Below, piece after piece: positions 38,098 through 47,476 of a stretch of 54,414 nt of DNA; the first letter of the stretch is position 1, and every line of letters starts with the position of its first letter. Made by a program: the position numbers and the translations under genes. Source of the stretch: Lachnospiraceae bacterium (lineage in GTDB: Bacteria > Bacillota > Clostridia > Lachnospirales > Lachnospiraceae); NCBI GenBank assembly GCA_017418645.1, contig JAFOND010000194.1, forward strand, positions 1 to 54,414. The letters run 5' to 3'. The notes beneath the pieces were generated by a model. The model did no database searches. It saw nothing but the letters and a program-made list of their open reading frames with translations, and was not told the origin of the DNA.

Positions 38098-40011
38098 ATG
38101 CGAGACGGATATATAAAAGTCTGCGTTTGTACACCGGCCGTAAAGGTATCGGATACGGAAACAAACGGTGCGGAAATAAGAAGAATGATGGAGCTTTCGG
38201 ATAAGGAAGGAAGCAGGATAACGGTATTTCCCGAGCTTTCCATTACGGGTTATTCCTGCAGGGATCTTTTTCTTCAAAAGAAACTTTTGAATTCCGCGCG
38301 CCATGAACTCTTAAATATTGCAAAAGCCAGCGAGGGAAAGAACGGAATCTTCTTTGTGGGACTTCCGTATGAACATAACGGTAAGATATATAATGTTGCG
38401 GCAGCGATCTTTGGAGGGAAGATCCTTGGACTGCTCCCCAAAAGACATATACCGAATTATAACGAATTCTACGAGGCAAGGCAGTTTGAAAAGGGAATGA
38501 AAAATCCGGAAGAGACTTTTGTTACACCGGAGATAAAGACGATGATCGGCACGCGCCAGATGTTTACTGCGCCTGAATTCCCGAATCTTTACATCGCCGC
38601 CGAAATATGCGAGGACCTTTGGGTGGCGGAGCCGGAGAGCGGAAAGCATGCCCTTTCCGGAGCGACGGTTATAGTTAATCTTTCCGCAAGTAATGAACTT
38701 GCGGGGAAAAGGCAGTACAGAAGAGAACTTGTAAAGACTCAGTCCGCAAGGACTTATACGGCATACCTTTATGCATCCGCGGGCGCGGATGAATCCACGA
38801 CGGATACTGTGTTTTCCGGACACGGCATCATCGCCGAAGGCGGAAACATACTGGCGGAAAGCAAACTTTATGAAAACGGGATGACGTTTTCCGAGATCGA
38901 TATTGATCTTCTTTCGGGAAGACGCCGTATGACGACGACTTTTGAACAGAAAACGGACAAAAGATATAATATAGTGCCTTTTGATCTTAATATAGAAGAA
39001 ACGCATCTTACGAGATATATAGACAAAATGCCCTTCGTTCCCTCGGATGAAAAGAAGAGAGAAGAACGTTGTGAAGAAATCCTTACCATACAGGCTATGG
39101 GGCTTAAAAAGAGGCTTGTTCATACCGGCGCGAAGAGTGCGGTTATAGGCATTTCCGGAGGACTGGACTCCACACTTGCGCTTCTTGTTACGGTAAAGGC
39201 TTTCGACATCTCGGGACTTTCAAGAGAGAATATAATCGCGGTCACGATGCCGGGCTTCGGGACCACCGACAGAACATATAATAACGCGCTTCTGCTTATC
39301 GAAACCCTTGGCGCAACGCTTAGGACAATACCGATCGCGGATTCCGTTACACAGCATTTTAAAGATATCGGACATGATCCCGATAATAAGAATGTGACAT
39401 ATGAAAATGCTCAGGCAAGGGAGCGTACGCAGATCCTTATGGATATCGCAAACGAAAAGAACGGACTTGTTATCGGCACAGGAGACCTTTCCGAACTTGC
39501 CCTCGGCTGGGCAACCTACAACGGGGATCATATGAGTATGTACGGAGTGAACGGCTCGGTTCCGAAAACACTTGTCAGGTATCTTGTGAGATATTACGCG
39601 GATACTTGTGAAAACGAAGGACAGAAAAAGGTTCTTTACGATGTCCTCGATACGCCGGTCTCGCCGGAACTTCTTCCCGCAAAAGACGGAAAGATATCCC
39701 AGAAAACGGAGGAACTTGTGGGTCCGTATGAACTCCACGATTTCTTCTTATATCATGCAATAAGAAATCTGTTTACCCCGGAAAAGGTTTTCAGGATTTC
39801 GAAATATGCTTTTAAAGACGAATATGATGATGAAACTATAAAGAAGTGGCTTATAACATTCTACAGAAGGTTCTTCTCACAGCAATACAAGCGCTCCGCG
39901 CTTCCTGACGGTCCGAAGGTCGGAACCGTATCTCTTTCGCCGAGAGGGGATTTAAGAATGCCCAGTGACGCTTCATCCAATATATTTATAAAAGAGGCAG
40001 ATTTAAAATGA
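38098..40011 (+). CDS. nadE: Glutamine-dependent NAD+ synthetase
   Basis: 637 residues, two domains. The N-terminal nitrilase-like glutaminase (about 1-290) has the Glu46-Lys115-Cys171 triad in FPELSITGY, LPKRHIPNY and AEICEDLW. The C-terminal synthetase has the ATP-pyrophosphatase loop GISGGLDST near residue 350. The enzyme amidates deamido-NAD with ammonia from glutamine. Its ATGA overlap with the next gene suggests coupling, although the partner has an unrelated role. Confidence 0.96.
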   Translation: MRDGYIKVCVCTPAVKVSDTETNGAEIRRMMELSDKEGSRITVFPELSITGYSCRDLFLQKKLLNSARHELLNIAKASEGKNGIFFVGLPYEHNGKIYNVAAAIFGGKILGLLPKRHIPNYNEFYEARQFEKGMKNPEETFVTPEIKTMIGTRQMFTAPEFPNLYIAAEICEDLWVAEPESGKHALSGATVIVNLSASNELAGKRQYRRELVKTQSARTYTAYLYASAGADESTTDTVFSGHGIIAEGGNILAESKLYENGMTFSEIDIDLLSGRRRMTTTFEQKTDKRYNIVPFDLNIEETHLTRYIDKMPFVPSDEKKREERCEEILTIQAMGLKKRLVHTGAKSAVIGISGGLDSTLALLVTVKAFDISGLSRENIIAVTMPGFGTTDRTYNNALLLIETLGATLRTIPIADSVTQHFKDIGHDPDNKNVTYENAQARERTQILMDIANEKNGLVIGTGDLSELALGWATYNGDHMSMYGVNGSVPKTLVRYLVRYYADTCENEGQKKVLYDVLDTPVSPELLPAKDGKISQKTEELVGPYELHDFFLYHAIRNLFTPEKVFRISKYAFKDEYDDETIKKWLITFYRRFFSQQYKRSALPDGPKVGTVSLSPRGDLRMPSDASSNIFIKEADLK

Positions 40012-41705
40012 AACATGAAACAGCAAAGACAGTCGGATTTGTTTTGGGAGGGTTATTTATAATCGTCGCCCTTTTTTACATCAGCTTTTCCGTCTACTTT
40101 TTCAGTCACTTTTACTTTAACAGTACGGTAAACGGTGTCGAAAGCTCCGGCGCATCCGCGGGAGACGTTGCAAAGAAAATAAGAAAGACCGGAGATGATT
40201 ATTCTCTTACCGTAAAATATCGGGACGGTCTTGAAACGGTCCACCCGGACGAGATCGGGTTAAAGATCAATGTTACGGAAGACATGATACGTGAGGTGTT
40301 AAGGGAACAGAACGGTTTCCTTTGGGTAAAGGCGCTCTTTACACCCCAGGAATACAAGAGCTTCACGCTTGTCGAATACGATCCGAAACTTCTGGAGGAA
40401 CGCGCAAAGAACCTTGAAGCCGTAAAAAATACAAAAGTTATAATGACGGAAGATGCCCGGTATGAATTTGACGGGCAGGAATACAAGATAATAGACGAAG
40501 TCTACGGAACCAACGTGGACATGGAAGCGCTTAACGAAAAGTTAAAAGAGGCTGTTTCAACGCTTTCGCCTTCCATAGATATGGATGCGGACAAGTGCTA
40601 CTATCAGCCTGAGATAACATCCGAAGACGAGGTACTTAATAATAAGGTTAATACATTAAACGAGAAGCTTGCAATCGATATCACGTACATAATGGGAGAT
40701 TATGACGAACAGATATCCAAAGAGACGATCAACGGTTGGCTGGCGGTTAATGACGACGACACCGTAGAGTATAATCCGTTTGCCGTGCGTGAATATGTTT
40801 CACAGAGGGCGGAAGAGCTGAATACGGTGTATAAGCCGAAAACCCTTTTGACGACAGGCGGCACGACAGTTACCGTAAAAGGCGGAACATACGGATGGAA
40901 GCTTGACGAAGAAAAAGAATACGAGCAGCTTCTTGCGGATCTTGAAGCGGGCGAGCCCGTTAAGAGAGAGATGAACTTTAAGCAGAAAGCCGCAAGTCAC
41001 GGTGAAAACGACTACGGTAACTCATATGTGGAGGTTAACCTTACGTCACAGCATGTATATCTTTATGTGGACGGAAAGCTTATTCTTGATTCGGACTGCG
41101 TTTCCGGAAACGAGTCCAGAGGAACGATAACCCATCCCGGCGCATATTATGTTCTGTATAAGAAAAAAGATGCAATCCTTCGCGGAAGAGGCTATGAAAC
41201 CCCGGTTAATTACTGGATGCCTTTCCATAACGGAGAAGGACTTCATGATGCAACCTGGAGAGGAGCGTTTGGCGGAAATATATATAAAACAAGCGGATCC
41301 CACGGTTGCGTAAACCTGCCTTTCTCCGTGGCAAAGAATATGTTCCAGTATGTTGATGCCGGTTTCCCGGTGCTTGTATATCAGATGCCGGGATCGGAGA
41401 CGGATGCGGAGAAGACTGCAGTGGATGCAGTAATAGCAAAGATAAATTCTATCGGAACCGTTACATCGGAATCCGGAGCAGCGATAAACAATGCAAGATC
41501 TTCTTATGACAAGCTCTCCGATAATCTGAAATCACGCGTAACAAATTACGGAACTCTTACCGCGGCAGAAAAGGAATACGGAAGAGTTGTGGGAGATGCG
41601 TTAAAGAAATTACAGGAACAGCAGCAACAGCCGCAACCGGAACCTCAGCCGGAGCCTACACCGGAACCGACACCGGATCCGTTGCAGCCCGCCGTTGAAC
41701 CGTAG
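40008..41705 (+). CDS. L,D-transpeptidase (YkuD) with peptidoglycan-binding repeats
   Basis: 565 residues. A membrane anchor (about 8-32) is followed by peptidoglycan-binding-4 repeats (about 40-320). The YkuD catalytic domain (about 343-465) carries the SHGCVNLP signature with nucleophile Cys434. A helical segment and a Pro/Glu-rich tail follow. It forms 3-3 cross-links in peptidoglycan or attaches proteins to it. It shares its N-terminal repeat family with the VanW protein at 2750-4312. Confidence 0.93.
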   Translation: MKHETAKTVGFVLGGLFIIVALFYISFSVYFFSHFYFNSTVNGVESSGASAGDVAKKIRKTGDDYSLTVKYRDGLETVHPDEIGLKINVTEDMIREVLREQNGFLWVKALFTPQEYKSFTLVEYDPKLLEERAKNLEAVKNTKVIMTEDARYEFDGQEYKIIDEVYGTNVDMEALNEKLKEAVSTLSPSIDMDADKCYYQPEITSEDEVLNNKVNTLNEKLAIDITYIMGDYDEQISKETINGWLAVNDDDTVEYNPFAVREYVSQRAEELNTVYKPKTLLTTGGTTVTVKGGTYGWKLDEEKEYEQLLADLEAGEPVKREMNFKQKAASHGENDYGNSYVEVNLTSQHVYLYVDGKLILDSDCVSGNESRGTITHPGAYYVLYKKKDAILRGRGYETPVNYWMPFHNGEGLHDATWRGAFGGNIYKTSGSHGCVNLPFSVAKNMFQYVDAGFPVLVYQMPGSETDAEKTAVDAVIAKINSIGTVTSESGAAINNARSSYDKLSDNLKSRVTNYGTLTAAEKEYGRVVGDALKKLQEQQQQPQPEPQPEPTPEPTPDPLQPAVEP

Positions 41706-41718
41706 AGGAAAATTTAAT

Positions 41719-42774
41719 ATGTCATACGAAAACAATGTTCGCAAAGTAACTCCTTACACTCCCGGCGAGCAGCCTTCGGGAGAAAACATCATAAAGCTTA
41801 ATACCAACGAGAATCCATATCCTCCTTCACCCCGGGTGAAGGAGGCTCTTCTTAATTTTGATCCGGAGAAACTTAAACTGTATCCGGATCCCGCAATAAG
41901 CAGTTTAAAGAAAGCACTGTCCGAAAGGTATGATGTTCCCGTGGAAAGTGTTTTTTGCGGAGTGGGTTCGGATGATGTTCTTGCGATGAGTTTCATGACG
42001 TTCTTTAACGGAGAAAAGCCTGTTCTTTTTCCGGATATAACATATTCGTTCTATGATGTCTGGGCAGAGGTTTTTAGGATCCCGTATAAAACAATGCCAC
42101 TTAGGGAAGACTTTACAATAGATCCCTCGGATTACATGAAGGAAAACGGCGGAATAGTTATACCTAATCCGAATGCGCCTACCGGCGTTACGGAGGGCGT
42201 TAAGTTATATGAAGATATAATAAAAGCAAATCCTGATTCCGTTGTTATTATAGATGAGGCCTATGTGGATTTCGGAGCAGAGACGGTTCTTCCGCTCATT
42301 AATGAGTATGACAACCTTCTTGTGGTAAGAACGTTCTCTAAGTCTGCGTCCATGGCAGGGTCGAGAATAGGTTATGCCTTCGGAAACCCGAAACTCATCA
42401 AATATCTGGAAGATGTCAAATATTCATTTAACTCATATACGATCGACCGTATAACGGAAATAACGGCAGTTGCGGAGCTTTCCGATCCGGAATGGATGGA
42501 AAAAAACATTAAGAAAGTTATCGAAACCAGAGAACGTTCCAAGACGGAACTAAAAAAACTCGGATTTACTTTCGGAGATTCTCTTGCAAATTTTGTTTTC
42601 GTAAAGCATAGTGATGTTTCCGCTAAAAAAATATACGAGGAATTAAAGTCCCGGGGGATATATGTAAGATACTTTAATAAGCCGAGAATCGACGACTATC
42701 TTCGTATAACGATAGGCACGGATGAAGAGATGGAAAAACTCTTTGTTGCCCTTGCGTCTTTACTTGCAAAATGA
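41719..42774 (+). CDS. hisC: Histidinol-phosphate aminotransferase
   Basis: 351 residues from ATG 41719 behind GAGGAAAA. A start at 41695 within the previous gene is not preferred. LNTNENPYPPSP at the N terminus and the pyridoxal-phosphate Lys in RTFSKSASMAGSRIGY are typical. It transaminates imidazole acetol phosphate in histidine synthesis. No other his genes lie nearby. Confidence 0.93.
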   Translation: MSYENNVRKVTPYTPGEQPSGENIIKLNTNENPYPPSPRVKEALLNFDPEKLKLYPDPAISSLKKALSERYDVPVESVFCGVGSDDVLAMSFMTFFNGEKPVLFPDITYSFYDVWAEVFRIPYKTMPLREDFTIDPSDYMKENGGIVIPNPNAPTGVTEGVKLYEDIIKANPDSVVIIDEAYVDFGAETVLPLINEYDNLLVVRTFSKSASMAGSRIGYAFGNPKLIKYLEDVKYSFNSYTIDRITEITAVAELSDPEWMEKNIKKVIETRERSKTELKKLGFTFGDSLANFVFVKHSDVSAKKIYEELKSRGIYVRYFNKPRIDDYLRITIGTDEEMEKLFVALASLLAK

Positions 42775-42824
42775 TAAACTAACAGAAGATTTTTCGGGGA
42801 AGGAAAAGGCGTCGGGGAATATAA

Positions 42825-44525
42825 ATGTCAGAAAACGCTAAAAAGGTCATTACAATAATAGGCTCAACATTTGGGGTTATTTTCCTTCTGTTTCTTGTTT
42901 TCTATTTTTTTACCACTGTAAGAAAAACCAATCTTGATCTTAATTACACCCATGAATTTAATGAGGGCTGGGAGATAAACTATAACGGAAACGTATATTA
43001 CGACCAGACTCTTTCCAATTTCAATTTTCCCGCATCAATGAAACGAGGGGATACTGTAACTATCAGAAACACGCTTCCGCTTGACATCGACAAATACAGC
43101 ACATTCAGAATCCTCAATTATCTTACGACCGTTGAAGCTTTTGTTGACGGTGAACTTGTGTACTCTTACGGTACGGACATTCAGGAGGAAAACGGGTTTG
43201 TCGGTTCCGGATATCATTTTATCGCGCTTCCCGTGGACAGTGCGGGAAAAGACATATACATCGTTTTTAAGCCCAACGAAACGGCTGCGTTTACCAATAT
43301 TCCGGAACCCATTATCTGCGCTACGGATTATGTGTTCTCGGAATTCTTTGACAGCAATGTTTTAACGATATTCATAAGCGCTTTCCTTTTTGTTCTTGGA
43401 GTTGCAATGACACTTATCGCGCTTGTCGCACAGATGAGGGACTGGTCCTATGCGCGTCTTGTTCCTATAGGAGTGTTCAGTTTCCTTATCGGACTCTGGA
43501 CAATGTGCAGTATAAAACTTTTCGAGATGTTTTCCGTGAATCTGACGTTCAACACGGAACTGGAATATATTTCGCTTTATTATGCGATCGTTCCGGTTGT
43601 GGTTCTTATTCTTATGATGAATAACGACGAAAAGGTTTGGCACAAGGTTGTTCTTTGGATAGACATAATCGTTCTTCTTTTATTCGGAACGGCATCCACT
43701 GCAGCTCACTTTCTTGGAATACTGCATCTTCCCGCAACGGTCACCACCTTCCATATTCTTGCGGTATGTTCCGTAATAACGGTACTTGCGGTAGGCATCA
43801 GAAATCCGAAAAAAATGGCTAAGGACGAGATCATAGTTAACATCGGACTTATTGTGCTTCTTATGTTCGGCCTTTTGGATATTCTAAGGTTCAATATTCA
43901 AAAATACATGCTTCCCGAGAACGAAAACCTTACAAACAGTGTTCTTCCCGTCGGGACCATGACGTTTATCATACTTCTTCTTATCAGTTATCTTGTTTAT
44001 ATCTACACGATAGCAATGGATAAGACGGAGAAGGAAACGCTTACAAAGATGGCGTATCAAGATCCGATGACGGGCCTTTATAACCGTGCAAAATGCGACG
44101 AGATGTTTAACGCATTTGACAATAAGCGTGATGCGGAATGTACGCTTATTCTCTGCGACCTTAACGGATTAAAGAAGGCAAACGATACATGGGGGCATGA
44201 AGCCGGAGATCTTCTCATATCCCTGTTCTCCCAGATCCTTCGGGTTTCTTTTGAAAATAACGGGACCATAATGCGAATGGGCGGAGACGAATTCCTTATA
44301 ATGATAAATCACAAGAAGAATATAAGCCATCTTAAGGCATGCCTTTTAAAGATGATACGACTTGAAAGAGAAGTTTCAAAGAAGCATCCCTTCCCGATCG
44401 AGTGTTCATACGGGATAGCTTTTTCAACGGAAGTTCCGGAACATAAGGCGGATAAAGTTTATATGCTTGCGGATGAAAGAATGTATCAGATGAAGATGAA
44501 GTCAAAGAACAAGAGAGAAGATTAG
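42825..44525 (+). CDS. 7TM-DISM-like receptor with GGDEF domain
   Basis: 566 residues. A first helix (about 9-31) is followed by an extracellular beta-rich domain (about 35-180), then about seven membrane helices (about 183-400) and a C-terminal GGDEF domain (about 405-566). The motif GGDEF is intact at 486-490, and LCDLNGLKKANDTWGHEAGD carries the substrate residues. No RxxD inhibitory site precedes it. It likely turns an outside carbohydrate or other ligand into cyclic di-GMP. A second cyclase is at 20545-21678. Confidence 0.88.
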   Translation: MSENAKKVITIIGSTFGVIFLLFLVFYFFTTVRKTNLDLNYTHEFNEGWEINYNGNVYYDQTLSNFNFPASMKRGDTVTIRNTLPLDIDKYSTFRILNYLTTVEAFVDGELVYSYGTDIQEENGFVGSGYHFIALPVDSAGKDIYIVFKPNETAAFTNIPEPIICATDYVFSEFFDSNVLTIFISAFLFVLGVAMTLIALVAQMRDWSYARLVPIGVFSFLIGLWTMCSIKLFEMFSVNLTFNTELEYISLYYAIVPVVVLILMMNNDEKVWHKVVLWIDIIVLLLFGTASTAAHFLGILHLPATVTTFHILAVCSVITVLAVGIRNPKKMAKDEIIVNIGLIVLLMFGLLDILRFNIQKYMLPENENLTNSVLPVGTMTFIILLLISYLVYIYTIAMDKTEKETLTKMAYQDPMTGLYNRAKCDEMFNAFDNKRDAECTLILCDLNGLKKANDTWGHEAGDLLISLFSQILRVSFENNGTIMRMGGDEFLIMINHKKNISHLKACLLKMIRLEREVSKKHPFPIECSYGIAFSTEVPEHKADKVYMLADERMYQMKMKSKNKRED

Positions 44526-44547
44526 GATTTTAAAGGAGGAAAACAAA

Positions 44548-44892
44548 ATGCCGTTTATCGATTCAAAAGTAAGTGTAAGTATTTCAAAAGAACAGGAAGA
44601 AGAATTAAAGAGCAGACTCGGACAGGCAATATCCCTTATCCCCGGAAAAAGCGAGACATGGCTCATGACGGGATTTGAGGACAACTACCATCTTTATTTC
44701 AGAGGCGATAACAGCCAGCCCACGGCTTTCATAGAGGTTCGTATTTTCGGCGGACAGAACAGGGATGCTTTTGAAAAACTCACCGCAGAGATAACAAAGA
44801 TATTCGGGGATGTTCTTGGCATAGCCCCGGATCATATGTATATCAAGTATTCAGCAACACCGGATTGGGGATGGAACGGAAGTAATTTTTAA
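44548..44892 (+). CDS. MIF/tautomerase-superfamily protein
   Basis: 114 residues. Pro follows the initiator Met, as required for the catalytic N-terminal proline of this family. Length and ending (DHMYIKYSATPDWGWNG) match macrophage migration inhibitory factor homologues, which can act as phenylpyruvate tautomerases. The bacterial function is unclear. A strong AAAGGAGGAAAAC precedes it. Confidence 0.85.
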   Translation: MPFIDSKVSVSISKEQEEELKSRLGQAISLIPGKSETWLMTGFEDNYHLYFRGDNSQPTAFIEVRIFGGQNRDAFEKLTAEITKIFGDVLGIAPDHMYIKYSATPDWGWNGSNF

Positions 44893-44905
44893 TTATAAAA
44901 CCCAC

Positions 44906-44935
44906 TTGACACTTCCGATACAACAGTTTTATAAT
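44906..44935 (+). promoter_or_regulatory. Strong promoter for the ECF S-component gene
   Basis: TTGACA (44906-44911), an 18-base spacer and TATAAT (44930-44935). The leader of about 30 bases is too short for a riboswitch. Confidence 0.85.
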
Positions 44936-44972
44936 ACGGGCTTAATTCAGCGGAAGGTAAGGTAATATGTAA

Positions 44973-45497
44973 ATGGGTAATAAGAAGATTACAACCGTAA
45001 ACATAACGATGACGGCGCTTTTTATGGCGATGACCATAGCGCTTGCATCTTTCGGAATTCCGGTTCCCGGCGGCCATCTATATCTTTGCGATGTGGTGAT
45101 CTGTCTCGCGGCAATCCTTTTAAATCCCCTTTATGCTTTCGTTGTCGGAGGAATAGGCTCATTCCTGGGGGATATGATCTTTTATCCGCTTCCCATGTTT
45201 GTTTCATTGGTTACGCACGGATTGCAGGCGGTTGTGATCTCATTGATATCTCACCACGCTTTTAAGAACAGACCGAAACTTGCTTCCGGAATAGGCGTTG
45301 CAGTCGGCGCGGTTATAATGGTTGTGGGATATACGCTGGGCAAGACATTTGTGTACAGTACGTTTGCCTATGCGATGCTTAAACTTCCGTACGAGATTGC
45401 GCAGGGAGCCATAGGAGCCGTATGCGGAATGCTTCTTTGCTGGAAGTGCGGGATACATAAAATCTATACCAATATAATATCTCAGAATGAAAACTGA
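44973..45497 (+). CDS. ECF transporter S component
   Basis: 174 residues with about five to six membrane helices. The N-terminal MTALFMAMTIALAS and PVPGGHLYLCDVVICLAAIL segments are typical of vitamin-binding S components (ECF-riboflavin/HMP-type). The vitamin is unknown, and no riboswitch precedes the gene to hint at it. The energising module is elsewhere. A short frame ATG-TAA lies just before the true start. Confidence 0.85.
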   Translation: MGNKKITTVNITMTALFMAMTIALASFGIPVPGGHLYLCDVVICLAAILLNPLYAFVVGGIGSFLGDMIFYPLPMFVSLVTHGLQAVVISLISHHAFKNRPKLASGIGVAVGAVIMVVGYTLGKTFVYSTFAYAMLKLPYEIAQGAIGAVCGMLLCWKCGIHKIYTNIISQNEN

Positions 45498-45502
45498 AAA
45501 TA

Positions 45503-45565
45503 AAACGTCTCCTTTGTTTGGAATGTGATATAATAACTATCAGCATTTTAACGGAGGAGACGTTT
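45503..45565 (+). promoter_or_regulatory. 11-base inverted repeat bracketing the ywlG promoter
   Basis: AAACGTCTCCT (45503-45513) and AGGAGACGTTT (45555-45565) are exact inverted copies. Between them lies an extended -10, TGATATAAT (45526-45534), with no clear -35. The second copy overlaps the ribosome binding site (GGAGGAGA). Transcripts from upstream carry both arms; those starting at the internal promoter carry only the second. Confidence 0.6.
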
Positions 45566-45570
45566 ATATT

Positions 45571-46116
45571 ATGTACGAAGATATAAAAGAACAGGCTAAG
45601 GCGGCCACGGAAGAGATAATTGAAAGAGCAAAGCTTAAAGAAGGACAGATCCTTGTTGTGGGATGCTCTACATCTGAAATCTGCGGAAGCAGAATAGGAA
45701 GCGACTCAAAACCGGACGTGGGAGAAGTTGTTCTTTCCGCAATATATGAAACCGCAAAGACACACGGCGTTTTTGTCGCCGCTCAATGCTGCGAACATCT
45801 TAACAGGGCGATAATAATCGAAAGAGCTGCCGCAAATGCGGATGATATCGTAAATGTTATCCCGCAGCCCAAGGCGGGAGGATCTTTTGCGACAGCGGCG
45901 TATAAGCATTTTGAAGATCCCGTTGCGGTGGAAGAGATAAAGGCGGATGCCGGACTTGATATCGGAGATACGCTTATCGGAATGCATCTTAAAAAGGTTG
46001 CCGTTCCGGTGAGACTTAAAAATAAAGAAATAGGGGAAGGCCATGTCGTAGCCGCTCGTGTTCGACCGAAGTACATCGGCGGCGAGAGAGCGCACTACGA
46101 TGAGAACTTAGAGTAA
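45571..46116 (+). CDS. UPF0340 / YwlG-family protein
   Basis: 181 residues. VVGCSTSEICGSRIG near residue 31 and the middle AAQCCEHLNRA are signatures of the TIGR01440 family. A conserved pocket suggests small-molecule or nucleotide binding, but no function is established. It follows the S-component gene and is expressed from its own extended -10 or by readthrough. Confidence 0.88.
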   Translation: MYEDIKEQAKAATEEIIERAKLKEGQILVVGCSTSEICGSRIGSDSKPDVGEVVLSAIYETAKTHGVFVAAQCCEHLNRAIIIERAAANADDIVNVIPQPKAGGSFATAAYKHFEDPVAVEEIKADAGLDIGDTLIGMHLKKVAVPVRLKNKEIGEGHVVAARVRPKYIGGERAHYDENLE

Positions 46117-46140
46117 ACCAAGAACCGTCCCCCCCTTTTT

Positions 46141-47370
46141 TTACAATACCGTCTTCTCCCCGTTCAGAAGAAGTTCATCATCATCCTCGAGAGGGATAAC
46201 GATGCATCGTTTTCCGTCAACGAAAGCGGCGGTAACTTCGTCGACCCGGTTTTCGTCTATTTTTACCACGATGTCCGCCGGATGACCGTCTTCATTTACA
46301 AGTCCCGCTTCTTTAAGCTGTTTTCCCATGTCGACTATTGTTTCGCGGAGCACTTTGTTCTCAACCCGCTTTTCATTGTCTTTAAGAAGTTTATTGTCAA
46401 GAAGCTCTTCCGCTTCGGGAAGTTCGCTTCCGAAGTATTCTTCGTATTCTTTTTGGATCTTTGCCGCCTTTTCCTCCGAAAAGCCGTTATCCGTAAGGAT
46501 GGGGGCAATGTCCTTTGCGGGTATTATCACGGGTTCGTCGTTTCCGTTTTCTTTTATCTCATCTTCAATATAAACACAAAGAGACTGCTGGACATCCGTT
46601 AAGATATCAACGGCATCGTCGTTGTTCGGTCCCAGGGCATTTGTCATCATATCGTTGAATGCCTTTTTCTTTTCCGTGGATGTGAGCTTTGCCGGACATG
46701 CAAGACAGTTTTCGAAGAATTCCTTATGGGGTTCCTTTGCATTCTTGCAATATGCGAGAACGGAATGTATGTCCGCGCTTCTTTCCGAAAACGCGGGGAA
46801 TGTAAATCCCGTATCCGGTGCGCCGACGATCCAGCTTCTTTGAAGAGCCGCGATGGTATTCTCGTCTTCATGATAGGAGAGACCCGGCTTTGCAAGAGCC
46901 ACAGGGCAGAGCGCGCAAATAATATATTCATATACTTCCTCGGATTCACCGAGGGAGAATTCGTCCGTGGTCTTCATCGGAATGTCATAGGTGTCGTGGA
47001 AAAGGAGAATAAGATAATTCTCAACGGTGTCATAGGTCTCTATGACTTTATCGTAAAAAACGTTAAGGAGATTATCGTCCTTAAGCTCGGAACTTCTTAA
47101 AGCGAGAAGAGATGCCTGGGCGCCTCCGGGACCTTCCGCATCCGCGGGAAAATCCAAAACGAGAAGATTGTTTAAGAGTTTTCCGGAAAGTACTTTGTTT
47201 GCAATATCAAGATATTTGTAAAACTCTTCGTCTTCCAGGTTTAAAAAGGATTTCGAAAAGGTCAGAACCTTGTTTTTTCCGCTGTCCACATAGCAGCCGG
47301 ATATGCGGCTTATGGTACAGCTTTCCTTTTTCAGTCTTCTTTTTATCTCCGTTACGTCTTTTTTATTCAT
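46141..47370 (-). CDS. DUF4317-family protein
   Basis: 409 residues, soluble, acidic. DVTEIKRRLKKESCTISRIS at the N terminus, FHDTYDIPMKTTD in the middle and the CPVAL/CLACPAKLTS cysteine segments match DUF4317, a clostridial family of unknown role. The cysteines might bind metal. AGAAAGG precedes the start. It diverges from asnS, and the shared intergenic region holds the palindrome described at 47397-47410. Confidence 0.88.
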   Translation of the reverse strand: MNKKDVTEIKRRLKKESCTISRISGCYVDSGKNKVLTFSKSFLNLEDEEFYKYLDIANKVLSGKLLNNLLVLDFPADAEGPGGAQASLLALRSSELKDDNLLNVFYDKVIETYDTVENYLILLFHDTYDIPMKTTDEFSLGESEEVYEYIICALCPVALAKPGLSYHEDENTIAALQRSWIVGAPDTGFTFPAFSERSADIHSVLAYCKNAKEPHKEFFENCLACPAKLTSTEKKKAFNDMMTNALGPNNDDAVDILTDVQQSLCVYIEDEIKENGNDEPVIIPAKDIAPILTDNGFSEEKAAKIQKEYEEYFGSELPEAEELLDNKLLKDNEKRVENKVLRETIVDMGKQLKEAGLVNEDGHPADIVVKIDENRVDEVTAAFVDGKRCIVIPLEDDDELLLNGEKTVL

Positions 47371-47388
47371 TTTGATATACCTTTCTGC

Positions 47389-47417
47389 TTGAATTTCGCA
47401 CTTTAGTGCGGTAAACT
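47389..47417 (+). promoter_or_regulatory. Candidate asnS promoter with palindrome centred in its spacer
   Basis: TTGAAT (47389-47394), a 17-base spacer and TAAACT (47412-47417). The 14-base palindrome CGCACTTTAGTGCG (47397-47410) fills the spacer almost exactly. Its inner 12 bases equal the argG palindrome on the opposite strand. A repressor, or a MerR-type activator that works from the spacer, could bind here. Confidence 0.5.
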
Positions 47418-47476
47418 ATAAAAGTTATTGTTCAGGGAAAACATTTTAGCATATTTTTTGCACGGAGGAAAGACAA

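Noticed and set aside
37977..38243. N-terminal extension of the minus-strand membrane protein
   Set aside because: The extra frame runs through the promoters and into nadE; the ATG at 37976 directly precedes a normal membrane-anchor sequence.
38311..39123. 270-codon antisense frame over nadE
   Set aside because: Shadow of nadE; no start signals or recognisable domain.
44936..44972. Riboswitch before the ECF S-component gene
   Set aside because: The leader predicted from the TTGACA/TATAAT promoter is only about 30 bases, too short for any known vitamin riboswitch.
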